Of a DNA stretch of 64,000 nt, positions 48,424-60,760 are shown one piece after another (within the stretch, counting starts at the first letter, position 1; every line of letters begins with the position of its first letter). The notes under the pieces are model-generated. The model was not told the origin of the DNA and did no database searches. It worked only from the letters and a program-made list of their open reading frames with translations. Both the position numbers and the translations under genes were made by a program. Location: NCBI GenBank assembly GCA_037501455.1, contig CM074856.1:94686001-94750000 (forward strand), read 5' to 3'. The DNA comes from Lantana camara. Its lineage: Eukaryota; Streptophyta; Magnoliopsida; Lamiales; Verbenaceae.

Positions 48424-49675
48424 TCACTGCTCGCTCGAAAATAACTTGGGGTGAAACCTTTTCATCTTATCCTCCGTCTCCCACGTAGCCTCTTCGGTTT
48501 TGTCACTTCTCCAAAGAACCTTGACTAGTGGAATACGCCGATTTCGAAGTTCCTGAAATTTTCGATCCAATATCTTAATCGGCCTCTGAACGAAGGTGAG
48601 ATCTGGTTCTAATTCCACTTCTTCAACCGGTAGAACCTCGGACTCGTCTCGAAAATAATTTCGGAGCTGTGAAACATAGAACACGTTATGAATTCCAGTT
48701 AAATTCGGAGGCAAGTCCAATCGATAAACCGTATCCCCAGTCTTCTCTAGAATCTCATATGGTCCCATATACCGAGGGTTTAATTTTCCTCCCCGTCCAA
48801 TCCTTGAGAACCCTTTTCGTGGGGAAGCCTTTAAGAAAACCCTATCTCCAATCTCAAACTCCAAATTCTTCCTCCGAAGATCTGCATAACTCTTTTGTTG
48901 ATCCTGAGCGGCCTTCATCCGTTGTCTAATTATCTGGACCTTATCAATAGCCTCTTGTACAACCTTAGAGGGTTTTTCCTTCTTTTCCCCTCTTTTAATC
49001 CCTTCTTGCTTGGTCCAATTCCATTCCTCCAAGTCCAAGAACAACGATGATCGACATTTACATCCATAAAGAGCTTCAAAAGGGGCCATTTCAATCGAGG
49101 CTTGATAGCTATTGTAGTAAGCAAACTCGATTAACGGCAACTGCTCATTCCACGAGCTTTGAAAGTCCAATGCACATGCTCTCAACAGATCCTCCAGATA
49201 CTTAATCAACCTTTCTGATTGTCCGTCGGTCTGAGGATGGAAAGCTATGCTGAATTGAAGCCTTGTTCCCAAACACTTCTGTAATTCTTGCCATAACCTT
49301 GAAGTAAATCTGGGATCCCGATCCGAGACAATACTAACAGGTACACCATGAAGCCTGACAATCTCATCATTGTATCTCTTGGCCAACCTACTCACTTTAT
49401 CGGACATCCTGATAGCAAGAATGAGCCGATTTCGTCAACCTGTCCATGATAACCCAAATTCCATCGAAACCTCCTCTCACTCTTGGTAATCCCGAAACAA
49501 AATCCATAGCTATTTGTTCCCATTTCCATTCCGGGATAGGCAATGGTCGAAGTAGCCCTGATGGCTTCTGATGTTCTGCCTTAATCACTTGACAAGTCAT
49601 GCAATGTTCCACGAAGTTGATAACATCCTGTTTCAATCCATTCCACCAATAGGATTGTTTAAGATCCTTATACAT
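48424..49675 (-). pseudogene. Integrase plus chromodomain, unit 4 (frameshifted)
   Basis: A private 2-nt loss near 49422 (CAAGAATG for CAAGAAAATG) splits the gene after TKSAH. The N-terminal 92 codons (49397-49675) hold the CMTC pair and the first catalytic Asp. The rest (48424-49407) holds the second Asp, the Glu and a complete chromodomain ending FHPKLFSSEQ. Confidence 0.86.
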
Positions 49676-51331
49676 CTTGTTCCTCCGGGATGTATCGAAT
49701 ACCCTGACCGATGGGCTTCCTAAAAAACAATCCTTTTTAACTCTTCTGGGACAACAACTCTATTCTTGAATCTTAAAAGTCCCGTATCATCAAACCCAAA
49801 CGGACACTCTGAATCAGCTCGAGCTTTCCCAGCTAATTTCTGAACCTCGGGATCAATCCTCTGAGCATCAAATAACCTCTGTTTAAGATCTGGTCGAACC
49901 GTAATATTCCGAATACTAGCCCTCAATCTGAACAACTCATTCTCATCTCCAATTTCCACTTTCACATCGGACACACTAGTTTTCCTACTAAGTGCATCCG
50001 CGACCAAATTGGCTTTGCCGGGATGGTATCGGATTGTACACTCATAATCCGCCAAAAGTTCCATCCAACGCCGTTGTCTCTTATTCAATTCCTTTTGCGA
50101 GAATAAGTATTGGAGACTCTTGTGATCGGAGAAGACCTCGAACGAAATTCCATAAAGATAGTGTCTCCACTTACCCAGAGCAAAGATCACTGCCGCTAAT
50201 TCAAAATCGTGAGTGAGGTAGTTCTGTTAATGCTCTTTCAATTTCCTTGAGGCATAGGCGATTACTCTTCCATTTTGCATCAACACACATCCTAAACCTT
50301 CCTTTGAGGCGTCCGTATAAACTGTATATCCTTCTGTACCTTCGGGAAGTGCTAATACAGGAGCGGTGGTCAACTTCTCCTTTAAAAGTTGAAAGCTAGC
50401 TTCATATGCCTCGTCCCACTCAAACTTAACCGTTTTCTTAGTCAATTGGGTTAAAGGAGCTGCAATCTTTGAGAAATCCTGAACTAATCTCTGATAGTAG
50501 CCTGCCAAACCCAAGAAACTCCTTACTTCTGAAGCATTTTTCGGGCTTTGCCATTCAACAACCGTCTCAATCTTAGAAGGGTCTACTTCCAAACCTTTCC
50601 TTGAAATAATATGACCCAGAAATGCTACCCGATCAATCCAGAACTCGCATTTGCTAAACTTAGCATACAACCGATGCTCTCTTAAGGTATCCAACACAAT
50701 TCTGAGATGCCTTACATGATCCTCCGGAGTTCTCTTCCCGGATCTTCAATTGATAATATCCTTGTCTCAAATCCAATTTTGAGTATATCCCAGAACCTTG
50801 TAACATGTCGAATAAATCCTCAATATGGGGCAAAGGATACTTATTCTTTACAGTCATCCGATTAAGCTCCTGGTAATCTATACACATTCTTAAGGTTCCA
50901 TCCTTTCTTAACAAAGAGAACCGGAGCACCCCAATGTGACGAACTTGGCCGTATATATTCAACTTTGAGCAATTCCTCTAATTGAATCTTTAACTCTTTC
51001 AATTCAGCCGGATATTCTTTTCCTTCAATCAAAACTGAACACTCCCGAATCAACTGATCTGTCTGAAGACTACCACCCAGTGGCGAACTCACCAAATAAC
51101 AAGAAGAAAAAAAAGCAAATAACAGGCAAGCACAGAATAGCAACTAAGTCACAAGAAATAAAGGAATATGTGGCACCCGAATCAAAGAGTGCATGAATGC
51201 TCATGTTATGTATGCATAGGGTACCTTCTACCACTGCTGTGGGATCGATCTCTGCATCTTGCTCTTCACCTTCGAGGGCGTAAGCACGAGCCTGAATCAT
51301 TGGCCTTTGAACTCCCTTTTTAAATCCCGGA
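49676..51331 (-). pseudogene. Protease-RT-RNase H remnant, unit 4
   Basis: It has the family deletions and frameshifts, and DSGAT is present at 51183. Private damage is a GAA to TAA stop after KLKEH near 50227-50229 in RNase H. The RT thumb and the first RNase H Asp (YTDAS) lie in 50227-50697, and the remainder in 49720-50190. Confidence 0.86.
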
Positions 51332-52407
51332 TTCTTGTCGGGGTATGTATCCGCCATATGATTAGCTTTTCCACATATTAGGCATAAACCCAACCTCTTC
51401 CAGCATTTGTGATAGTTGTGAGTTGGCCCTCCACAATATGTGCATGGTCGCTTGGACAATCGTGCTTCACTTGGAATTTGTCGATCTGAAGATGTTACGG
51501 GTAAAGCCTTTGGAGCTTGGGAAGCTTGTCCTCCCATTCATGGTCTCTTGAAAGGACCTTTGGGTGGAGGAGTAGCTTGAACCATAGGTCGCTTTCCCGA
51601 ACTTGTTCCAGAACCTCGCCCCATCGGTGGCCTAAAAATCGGATCTTTCTTCTTATACTCCTCTTTTTGGACGAGAGCCCTTTGTACCGTATCGGCAAAA
51701 GACTCAAAATTGTGACCCGCCTGACCGTGTCTCAAATCCTGCCTTAACCCCGCAATGAACTTCCTTGACTTTCTCTTCTCATCCCGGGTGACGTGAGGAG
51801 CATATTTCCCAAGCCTATTGAATACGGCGAGATATTGAGTCACCGTACGCGTACCTTGCTTTAGATCCATGAATTCTTGCTCCTTCTTCTCTCTTACTAC
51901 TTCCGGTACAAAGCAGTCTCTGAATTCTCTCTTGAAAACCTCCCAAGTCACTTCCTCTTCATCCACTTCAAGTTTCTCTCTAGTTCGTTCCCGCCATTCA
52001 TATGCATCTCCATCAAGTTGGAATATTGCAAATTGAGCTTTCTCTTGCGTGGTGAATTGTCGGACTCCAAATATCCTCTCTAATCGTACCAACCAAGCCT
52101 CCGAGACCGCATCGTCAATAGAACCAGAAAATCGAGGGGGGTTGTAGCTCAAAAACACCCCATGAGGATCTCTATTGTTATGGTTTGGTGGAGGAGCTTG
52201 TTGTTCTGCTTGTTGTGGTGGGGGAGCTTGAGCCCTCCGATGCTCTACATAATTGAAAACCGCTTCCATAAAATTCCCCATGTCCATCGGTGGTGCTTGT
52301 GGTTGGGGTGGAGGCGTAGGAGATCATTCATGATGACGACGATGTCCGGGAGATCTCTCACGATGTCTACGTGGAGGCATCCTGTTCAAGAAATACTGAA
52401 AATGCAT
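51332..52407 (-). pseudogene. gag with zinc knuckles, unit 4
   Basis: A private CGA to TGA stop lies at 52324-52326 near the N-terminus, so the open core runs only from MDMGNF (52287) to the shared TGA at 51538-51540. Unlike units 1-3, the second site reads CGA (51460-51462), so the linker and zinc knuckles are in one frame (51070-51537). The second knuckle has lost its last Cys (ADTC to ADTY). Confidence 0.85.
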
Positions 52408-52595
52408 GCTATTTTTAGTCCATGCATGCAAGTGCAATTACTTCGATCAAAATTCAAGATTTAAGGCACACAAGCACGTAAACAATGCATATGCAACACA
52501 TTGATAAGTTGTTCCTAAAGCCGAACGACCTAACTGACTCAACACGACACTAGAGCCCGGGTTTTGCAACCCTAAGCTCTGATACCACTTAAGGA
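52408..52595 (-). other. Leader and primer-binding site, unit 4
   Basis: TGGTATCAGAGC on the minus strand at 52587-52576. Confidence 0.85.
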
Positions 52596-55500
52596 TGTAG
52601 CACCCGAGCGTAAGGTACCACATCCCCCGCATCGAGACCCGACCCGTATATGAAATGGAAGTCCATACACGTGCCAAATCCACGGCGAACAGGGACACAA
52701 CACACACGCTATGCTAGGCGGGACTAACCCTTAAACCAATCAACTCAAGAATCATAAAATCAGAGTTAAAATAATACGCGGAAGCAAGAATAACATAGCA
52801 TATATACAGTGAGCCACCAAGCTCCGAAAATAGATATACAAGAGCATTCAAATATTCAACGGCACTCACGGCCTACAAAACATCATAACGCTCCAAGCAT
52901 AAACTATGATCAAATACAAAAGTAGCAACAAGAGTATGAACATATGAGACTGAAAAGAAGTGCTAAACATAAATGCAAGACCTAGACGACTTGTATTCCC
53001 GCCTAGCACTCCTATACCTGCACAAAACAGCTGAAAACAACCGGGTTCAGTCTAAAAGAGACTGGAGGGTATAAAAACGGGGCATAATATATATTATATC
53101 GCATAAATTAAACACATACATGCAAGCCCTAATCCCGTGTGAAGTCTGATAAGAATTTACCAAGTGGTTAAAACAAAAGAAAACATCAACGGGATTACGA
53201 CGTTCATTTTCATTCATTATTGTTCATAAGGGTTTAAGCTCGGCGAGTGAGCGTGCACAATCTCCAACCTTCTCCTCGTGTAATCATATCATAATTATTG
53301 GTTGTCATACATATCTTTCGTGCACATACATAAATGATCATAATCATACATATACACCTTCTTCCTCCGGGTGGTGGACAAGTTAGCTAGACCTGACCAC
53401 CGGTTCATACATAATGGCTAGTGAGGTACATGAATCCTCAAAAGCCCGACTAGCATTTCCTCGTCAAAACTCCTAACGAGGTCCGTTTCGTCGTAATTTG
53501 GTTGGAACTAGTGTATGGGATCACCGTCGGCCCTTGCCTCCCCGGATTGCCACATACACTAAGTCCCTGGGCCCGTGAACATAACATACATACAATCTCG
53601 CCAAAACATAAGGTAGGATTTCATAATCAAAAGGGGTCATACGTTTGAAATCATTTACCCAAAATGACTCGATTTATATAAATATACTATTTTGGCTTAA
53701 AACTTTGCACATAAGGGATTTATAGGGTTGTTTTCACTAGTAGAAGAAAAACCCACCTTTACCAAAGCAAAATAAAGGCACAAGCGTCTCAATGCTCGCC
53801 CTCGTCTCCGACCAAACCCGAATCTGTGCAAAAGAAAAGGTATGAGACTCAATGACCACATATGACGCTCCGCAATGAGGTGAATATGACATGAATGCAT
53901 AAATGATCATATTATATCATAAAAATGTTCATGTGCACGATTAAGGAATTTAAATCATATAATCAAATCATTCGTTCATATAATTCATTCAATTTCATAA
54001 TTTCATAAATTCATATGTTCATATAAATTTCATAAATTCATAACATTCATAATGCATATCAATTAATTCAAGAATTCATTTAATAAGCATAACACATAAT
54101 ATTCAAATTCACATTTAGGAATAAAATAAATAAAACGTTCAATCAATAGTCGGTAATTAAATACGCGAAATGGAAATCAATTAATTTCTAGAATTGAATT
54201 AAATCAAATAATATTTAAAATATATAATAAATATATATAATATAATATATATGTATATATAATATAATAACATATGTATATACATTATATATATATATAT
54301 ATACGTACACACACACAAACATACCCATGCATGCATTATATATTACAATATATACATTAAAACATGCAACACTCCAACCATGCATGCAATTACTATAATA
54401 CCATGCACACAATTCACAGCCATGCATATACGCACACACATTACACAATTATACATAATATACATATATACGCATGCAATTACACACACACACAAGCATT
54501 TATATATAAATTATATATATAAGCCATGCATGCAAAACTCCATCAGTTCAAGCACACACACACAACACTAAACACAGCAGCCAAGCATTTAAACAGCAGT
54601 AGTAGCAGATCCTTGAAAACGCAGCAAAAGAGATCAAGGAAAACGGGGTGACACCCCCGTGTCACCCTCCAAACCTAGACCGAGATACCCCCGTGTCTCG
54701 GTACAGCAAACCCAGCCCACACAGCACCCCCGTTCCTCGTTGGAACGGGCAAAAACGGCACCCCCGTGCCACGCACCAGCAACCCCCTGGAACAGACAGC
54801 AAAACACGCAGAAACAGGGCAGAAATTCCCAGCAAGAAAGAAAGCAACAAAGGCAGCTATACAAGGTACAAAATGCAGCATAAACTCAACAAGAACACAC
54901 ACCACAAAGCCACGAACTGGACAGCAAAAGAAAGAAGGGAAAACAGCAGCTTTGACAGCTGAAAACCAGCGTGAAAAACAGGGCCAAGCTTACGGAAAAA
55001 CAGAGCATGCTTGCTCTCAGTTCATGCACTCAGATCAGGTCCAAAAAGGCCAACAAATGTGCAGCAAAACATCATAAATCCAACACATAATTTAGTCCCA
55101 AACAAGCTCACACAAGAAGGAAACCGTACGTGACAAACATGTGGGATTTCTCAAAAGATCATAAATGATATCTCATAAATATCTCAACCACCATGAAATC
55201 TATGACAATAAATGATATGAGGATGTCAAAACAATCAATATCAAGCTTGGAATCAATCAAAACCATTGAGAATCGAAGGAGATCAAGAAATTGCCCAAAA
55301 TCCTTTATTTTCGGAAAAACAGTCCAGGATGAAGAAACCATGCTCAAATTCATGAATGAAAGGGTGGAAATGATCAGAATTAAACATATAATACAATCCT
55401 AAACTTACCTTGATGATTGGATGAAGTTTGGATGGGATTTGAGCTTCAAAATCTCCAAGGTTGAAGGGTTACGGGACTGGAATGAGAAGCAGTAGCTTTG

Positions 55501-56388
55501 GCTGAATTTTTGGGGATTGTGTGAGGGTTATCTCGGTTAGGGCTTGAAATATCATGATAGGTGGTTGAGTTAGGGTTTAAAGGAATCAAACCATGGTTAA
55601 TTTGGTTATGGTTTGGATGAGATATGGCTCATTTTGTACAGCAAGGTCAAATTGGTCGCCGAATCGTTTTTCGGTTGGATTTCGGAGGTTCAAACGACTT
55701 AGGAAAAATATGAGGCTAAGTTTAGTAAACTCGAATTTTCATTACGAGTTCAGCGGAGTTGACGGAACTCGAATCCGAGTTCCCGAGCTCAAGATATTAA
55801 ATTCGGAACCAAGGGCACACTAAGTGCTCGTTAGCCCCCGATTTGGTTCCTCAAATCAAATTAAATTCGTTAACAAATCAAATGAATTCGAAAATGTAAA
55901 CCGAGCATAAAATCAGGTACATAACACATATATTTACGACATACTACAAATTCGTGGCATTTCAATATCATTTCATATAAGAACGATGCACAAAATGAAT
56001 AATAAGCACATTCCATGCAAAAATATAATTCCCATGCAAAAACATTTAAATAAATAAATTAAATCTAATATTAAATAAATTATATTAAACACGTAATTAA
56101 TTAACTAAAACATGATTAATTAACATAACATATAATTAGCATAATCATTAAATTAATACTAATATAAATGAACGTATACATATATACTTAAAGAAATAAA
56201 TACATATATATATATAATAATATATATATATATATTAGAATTAATAATATACTAAAATAAAATATAATAAAATAATATAATAACAATTTATAATAAAATT
56301 AAATATGAAACACGTAAAAATAATTAATTCGCGCAAATAGGTAAACACATACGCCCTACCTTTACGTCCGAAAAGTCGGGGCGTTACA
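52596..56388 (-). repeat. LTR5, right-hand end of the array (3793 bp)
   Basis: Complete, TGTAGCACCC to GGGGCGTTACA. What follows is not a polypurine tract but LTR sequence of element E, so this is the outer 5' LTR of the whole array. The hairpin cluster spans about 54647-54771, with one C-to-T change weakening its second stem. The presumed target duplication is ATACA (56389-56393); its partner should lie left of the window. Confidence 0.9.
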
Positions 56389-56489
56389 ATACATGTTAGC
56401 ATAGCATAGAAGTCATAAAAGAGGTGGAGGAAGATCAAACAAGCGAAGAAAAACAAGAAAAACGGAACTGAAGTAATGAAAAAAAACCA

Positions 56490-56561
56490 GGACAAAATTC
56501 ACCCCCATGGATTCTGGTCCAGAAGCCTACTGACTCAAATCCACCCTCGTGTATTTGGGTC
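56490..56561 (-). other. Diverged hairpin pair in element E LTR
   Basis: A 13-position stem (56532-56544 with 56549-56561), eleven Watson-Crick pairs, one wobble and one mismatch, encloses CCTC. Next to it, GGAC / GTCC arms (56490-56493, 56517-56520) bracket an imperfect stem around CCCCC. Position and CAC...GTG core match the array hairpin cluster. Confidence 0.55.
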
Positions 56562-57146
56562 TGTAGCGGAAAAAAAACACACAAACAGGGAAAAAACAAA
56601 AAGGAAGCTAAAAGGCACAAAACTAACTCACAAATCTCAACCCAAAAGCATGTAAAATCAGGTCATAAACTCAAATATTGAGCTATATCACATTAAGCAA
56701 CAAGAACTTCAAGTAATACATCAAGAAGTCATCATCAAATTCATATCTTCAAGCTCCATCAATGGCAAATCCAAACTATTCAACAACCAAGCAAAACAAG
56801 TTCATAACCATCTAATTACATGCCTTAGGAACACATATTACTCATGAGATTCAAAAGAAATCCAAAGAATTCAAGTTGATTATCAAAAGAAGCAAGAACC
56901 ATACTACTCATCATCATTTTCCAATCTAATTCATGAATGGATGAAATCATGCAACATTCAACATAAAATGACTACAAAGAGCTATACTACTCAAATATAA
57001 GCTTACCTTCAAGAATAAGTGAGAAAAGATAGGGAGATGAGCTCAATTTCTCCAAGGGTTTGAATAGTTTCTTTCTTCCTCCTCTTTCTTCTTCTTCTCT
57101 TGTTTGTGGCTGAAATTATGGGTTGTGAGAGGGATTTGGTTCGGTT

Positions 57147-57172
57147 GGGGGGGGGGGGGGGGGGGGGGGGGG
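57147..57172. repeat. Run of 26 G residues
   Basis: An uninterrupted G homopolymer within the E LTR. Array LTRs have TCGGTTAGGACTTG at the matching place, without a G run. Confidence 0.9.
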
Positions 57173-57801
57173 CTGAATGGGGAGTGAGAGAGTGATGTAA
57201 GTGGCTTAGGTCTTGGGTGTAGGGTCTAGGGACGTCATTTAGGGCCTTAGCTTAGAGAAAAGTCAATAGTTTGTAATTTTTAAGCGCGAGGTGCTCGTTT
57301 CGGTTGAAATTTGAGAATCGAAATGATCTTAAAAAGGTATGAGGCTTGTCCCATTGTCTCCAAATCTTCGATATGGATTCAATGGAGGTGACGGAACTCA
57401 AATCCGAGTTCCCGAGCTCAAGATATCACATACGGAACCAAGGGTGCGCTAATTGCTCGTTAGCCCCCATTTTGGTTCCAAGAATCCAAATAAATTTAAA
57501 ACTCATGAAACCAAGAACAAAATCATGCAACGAACACATAGGAAAGATCATAATACACATAATTCAATTATACCAAGTTATCACGAAAAACGAAAATCGA
57601 ATCAGAATCAAACAAGGCATAATCATACGCATATAAGCAAATACGTTGGAAATTCAAATAAAATTCAAATGAAACAAGAAATAAATTCAAGTATGGCAAG
57701 AATGAATAAATAAATGAAATTTAATGTAATTAAACAATTAAATCATGCAAATAGTAAACACATACGTCATACCTGTACGGCCGAAAAGTCGGGGCGTTAC
57801 A

Positions 57802-57818
57802 ACCTCTCCCCCTTAAAA
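57802..57818 (-). other. Polypurine tract, element E
   Basis: Minus-strand TTTTAAGGGGGAGAGGT directly before the LTR. Confidence 0.85.
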
Positions 57819-57834
57819 GAATCCGTCCTCGGAT

Positions 57835-59090
57835 TCATTGCTCGTCCGGAAACAATTCAAGGTGGAACTTTTTCATCTTTTCTTCCGTTTCCCACGTAGC
57901 CTCTTCGGTTTTATCACTTCTCCAAAGAACCTTGACTAGTGGGATTCGTCGATTTCTAAGTTCTTGAAACTTCCGATCCAATATCTTAATCGGCTTCTGA
58001 ACAAAGGTCCGATTCGGTTCCAGTTCCACTTCTTCAACCTGTAGGATTTCGGATTCATCTTGATAATATTTCTGAAGTTGTGAAACATGAAATACATTGT
58101 GAATTCCGGTCAAGCTAGGAGCTAAATCCAAACGATAGGCCGTATCTCCAACCTTCTCTAGAATCTCAAACGGACCCAAATATCGCGGATTCAACTTCCC
58201 TCCTTTCCCAATCCTCGAAAACCCTTTACGTGGAGAAGCCTTTAAAAAGACCTATCTCCAACCTCAAATTCAAGGTTTTTCCTCTGGTGGTCAGCATAAC
58301 TCTTTTGTCAATCCTGAGCTGCTTTCATCCATTGTCTTATAATTTGGACCTTATCAATCGCATCCTGAACAGCTTTAGAGGGTTTTTCCTTCTTCTCACC
58401 TCTTTTCACGCCCTCTTGCTTGGTCCAATTCCACTCCTCTAAATCAAAGAACAACGGAGACCTACACTTACGTCCGTAGAGAGCTTCATAAGGTGCCATC
58501 TCTATCGAGGCCTGATAGCTATTGTTGTAAGCAAACTCGATTAATGGCAACTGCTCGTTCCAAGAGCTCTGAAAATCAAAGGGACACGCTCTCAACATAT
58601 CCTCTAAATACTTGATTAACCTCTCCGACTGCCCGTCTTTTGAAGCTCTTGCCAAAACCTTAAAGTAAACTAGGGATCTCGATCCGACACGATGCTAACC
58701 GGTACTCCATGAAGTCGAACAATCTTGTCACAATATTTCTTGGCTAGCTTACTTACTTTGTCGGACATTTTGACAGCAAGAAAATGAGCGGACTTTGTCA
58801 AACGGTCCACGATTACCCATATTCCGTCGAGACCACCTTTCACCCTCGACGAACCCAAAACGAAATCCATAGCAAATTGTTCCCATTTCCATTCTGGGAT
58901 TGGTAACGGTTGAAGTAGCCCCGATGGCTTTTGTTGTTCCGCTTTTACCACTTGGCAAGTCATGCAATGCTTCACAAAGTCGATCACATCCCATTTCAAA
59001 CCATTCCACCAATAGACTTGTCTCAAATTCTTGTACATCTTGTTCCCTCTGGAAGTATCGAATATCCTGATCGATGAGCTTCCTCAAGAA
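57835..59090 (-). pseudogene. Element E integrase and chromodomain, decayed
   Basis: The integrase is in three or more frames. The CMTC pair, first Asp and second Asp (SDRDP) lie in 58670-59038, the DGQSER Glu region in 58308-58655, and the GPF and chromodomain (KVLWRS, ATWETEE) in 57835-58194. A deletion between SDRDP and DGQSER removes about 25 residues of the core, and small indels near 58200-58320 shift the frame again. Inactive, and older-looking than the array units. Confidence 0.82.
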
Positions 59091-60760
59091 TAATCCTCTT
59101 CAATTCTCCCGGCACAACAACTCTATTCTTGAATCTTAGAAGTCCCGTATCATCAAACCCAAACGGATATTCTGGATCGGCTCGAGCCTTCTCTACTAAT
59201 TTCTGAACCTCGGGATCGTTCCTTTGTGCCTCAAACAATTTCTGCTGAAGATCCTGTTGAACCGTAATATTTCGGATACTAGCCCTCAACTTGAATGATT
59301 CATCCTCAATCCCAACTTCCACTTTCACATTGGACACGTTAGACTTCCTACTAAGCGCATCCGCGACCACATTAGCTTTGCCGGGATGGTATCGGATTCT
59401 ACACTCATAATCCGCGAGAATTTCCATCCAACGCCTTTGTCTCTTGTTCAACTCCTTCTGAGAGAATAAATACTGGAGAGTTTTGTGGTCGGAAAAGATC
59501 TCGAATGATATTCCATAAAGTTAGTGTCTCCACTTTCCCAAAGCAAAGATCACAGTCGCTAACTCGAGATCATGAGTGGGGTAATTCTGTTTATGTTCCT
59601 TCAATTTCCTTGAGGCGTAGGCAATTACTTTTCCATTCTGCATCAGAACACATCCCAAGCCTTCCTTCGAGGCGTCTGTATAAACCGTGTGTCCTTCAGT
59701 ACCTTCGGGAAGTGCTAATACTGGTGCAGTTGTCAACTTTTCTTTCAAGAGTTGAAAGTTCGCCTCACACTTCTCATCCCACTCAAATTTAGCCTCTTTC
59801 TTCGTTAATCGGGTCAAAGGAGCGGCAATCTTCGAAAAGTCCTGCACAAGTCTCCGATAATAACCTGCCAGACCCAAGAAACTCCTTACCTCTGAGACAT
59901 TCTTCGGACTCTACCACTGTAGAACCGTCTCAATCTTAGAAGGATCTACTTCCAAACCTTTCCTTGAGATTATATGACCGAGAAATGCCACCCGATCAAT
60001 CCAAAACTCGCATTTGCTGAACTTAACATATAAACGGTGTTCTCTTAAAGTTTTCAGCACAATTCTGAGATGTCTGGCATGATCTTCCGGAGTTCTCGAA
60101 TAAACAAGGATGTCGTCGATAAATATTACCACAAACTTATCCAAGTAGGGCTGAAAAATCCGATGCATCATATCCATGAATGCAGCTGGGGCATTAGTTA
60201 ATCCAAAAGGCATGACTACGAACTCATAATGCCCATACCGGGTGTTAAATCCCGTCTTCGGACCCGGATTTTCAATTGGTAGTATCCTTGTCTTAAATCC
60301 AACTTCGAGTACACCCCCGAACCTTGTAACATGTGTAAATCCTCAATATGGGGTAAAAGATACTTATTCTTTATCGTTATCCGATTAAGCTCTCGATAAT
60401 CTATGCACATTCTTAAAGTTCCATCCTTTTTCTTAACAAAGAGAACCAGTGCACCCCAAGGTGAAGAACTTGGCCGAATATATCCAATCCTAAGCAATTC
60501 TTCAATCTGAACCTTTAATTCCTTCAACTCGGCCCGTGCCATTCTATAAGGATTCTTAGAATACGGTTCGAATCCCGGATATAAGTCGATAACAAATTCA
60601 ATCTCACGATCCGGCGACAAAGAACCCAAATTCTCCGAAAACACATCGAGAAAATCCTTAACAACCGCGGTATCCTCAAACTTAACTTGATCCTTCGGCT
60701 TGTTGAGAAGATAGACAATGAATCTCGTAGCCCATTCTCTCATTAACTTATGAGCTTCCA
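59091..60760 (-). pseudogene. Element E reverse transcriptase and RNase H, cut by element F
   Basis: The RT N-terminal half and the linker from protease are in 60216-60760 ([27 protein letters not shown]). The palm has an intact FIDD in 59911-60213, RNase H is in 59521-59877 and 59023-59451. Unlike the array units, E keeps the RT active site and the region before RT. Frameshifts and a stop (at 59911) separate the pieces. The frame is broken upstream at MEAHKL, where an LTR starting TGTAGCACCC begins; protease and gag are not seen in the window. Confidence 0.84.

Larger units (their letters stand above)
1..56388 (-). mobile_element. Tandem array of Tekay-like Ty3/gypsy units sharing single LTRs
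   Basis: LTRs starting at 887, 8984, 37075, 44731 and 52596 alternate with internal regions, each flanked by a primer-binding site on its right and (except unit 3) a polypurine tract on its left. There is one LTR, not two, between neighbouring units. After subtracting the 20-kb copia insertion the spacings are about 8097, 8028, 7656 and 7865 bp. The array runs past the left edge. Each unit has private indels, which argues against an assembly artefact. The shared defects in pol show descent from one inactive copy, most simply by repeated unequal recombination between LTRs. Insertion of a pre-formed concatemer is the alternative. Confidence 0.88.
56389..57801 (-). repeat. Element E LTR, right part only
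   Basis: Ends AAGTCGGGGCGTTACA at 57801, followed by a polypurine tract and pol, so this is the sense-start part of E's 3' LTR. It is clearly related to the array LTRs (CTTACCTTCAAGAATAAG block, GACGGAACTC block) but well diverged. The remaining part of this LTR is missing here and is expected on the far left side of the array. Confidence 0.85.

Noticed and set aside
57346..57899. Open frames on the plus strand between LTR and pol of element E
   Set aside because: Antisense to LTR and pol sequence, with no recognisable domain.
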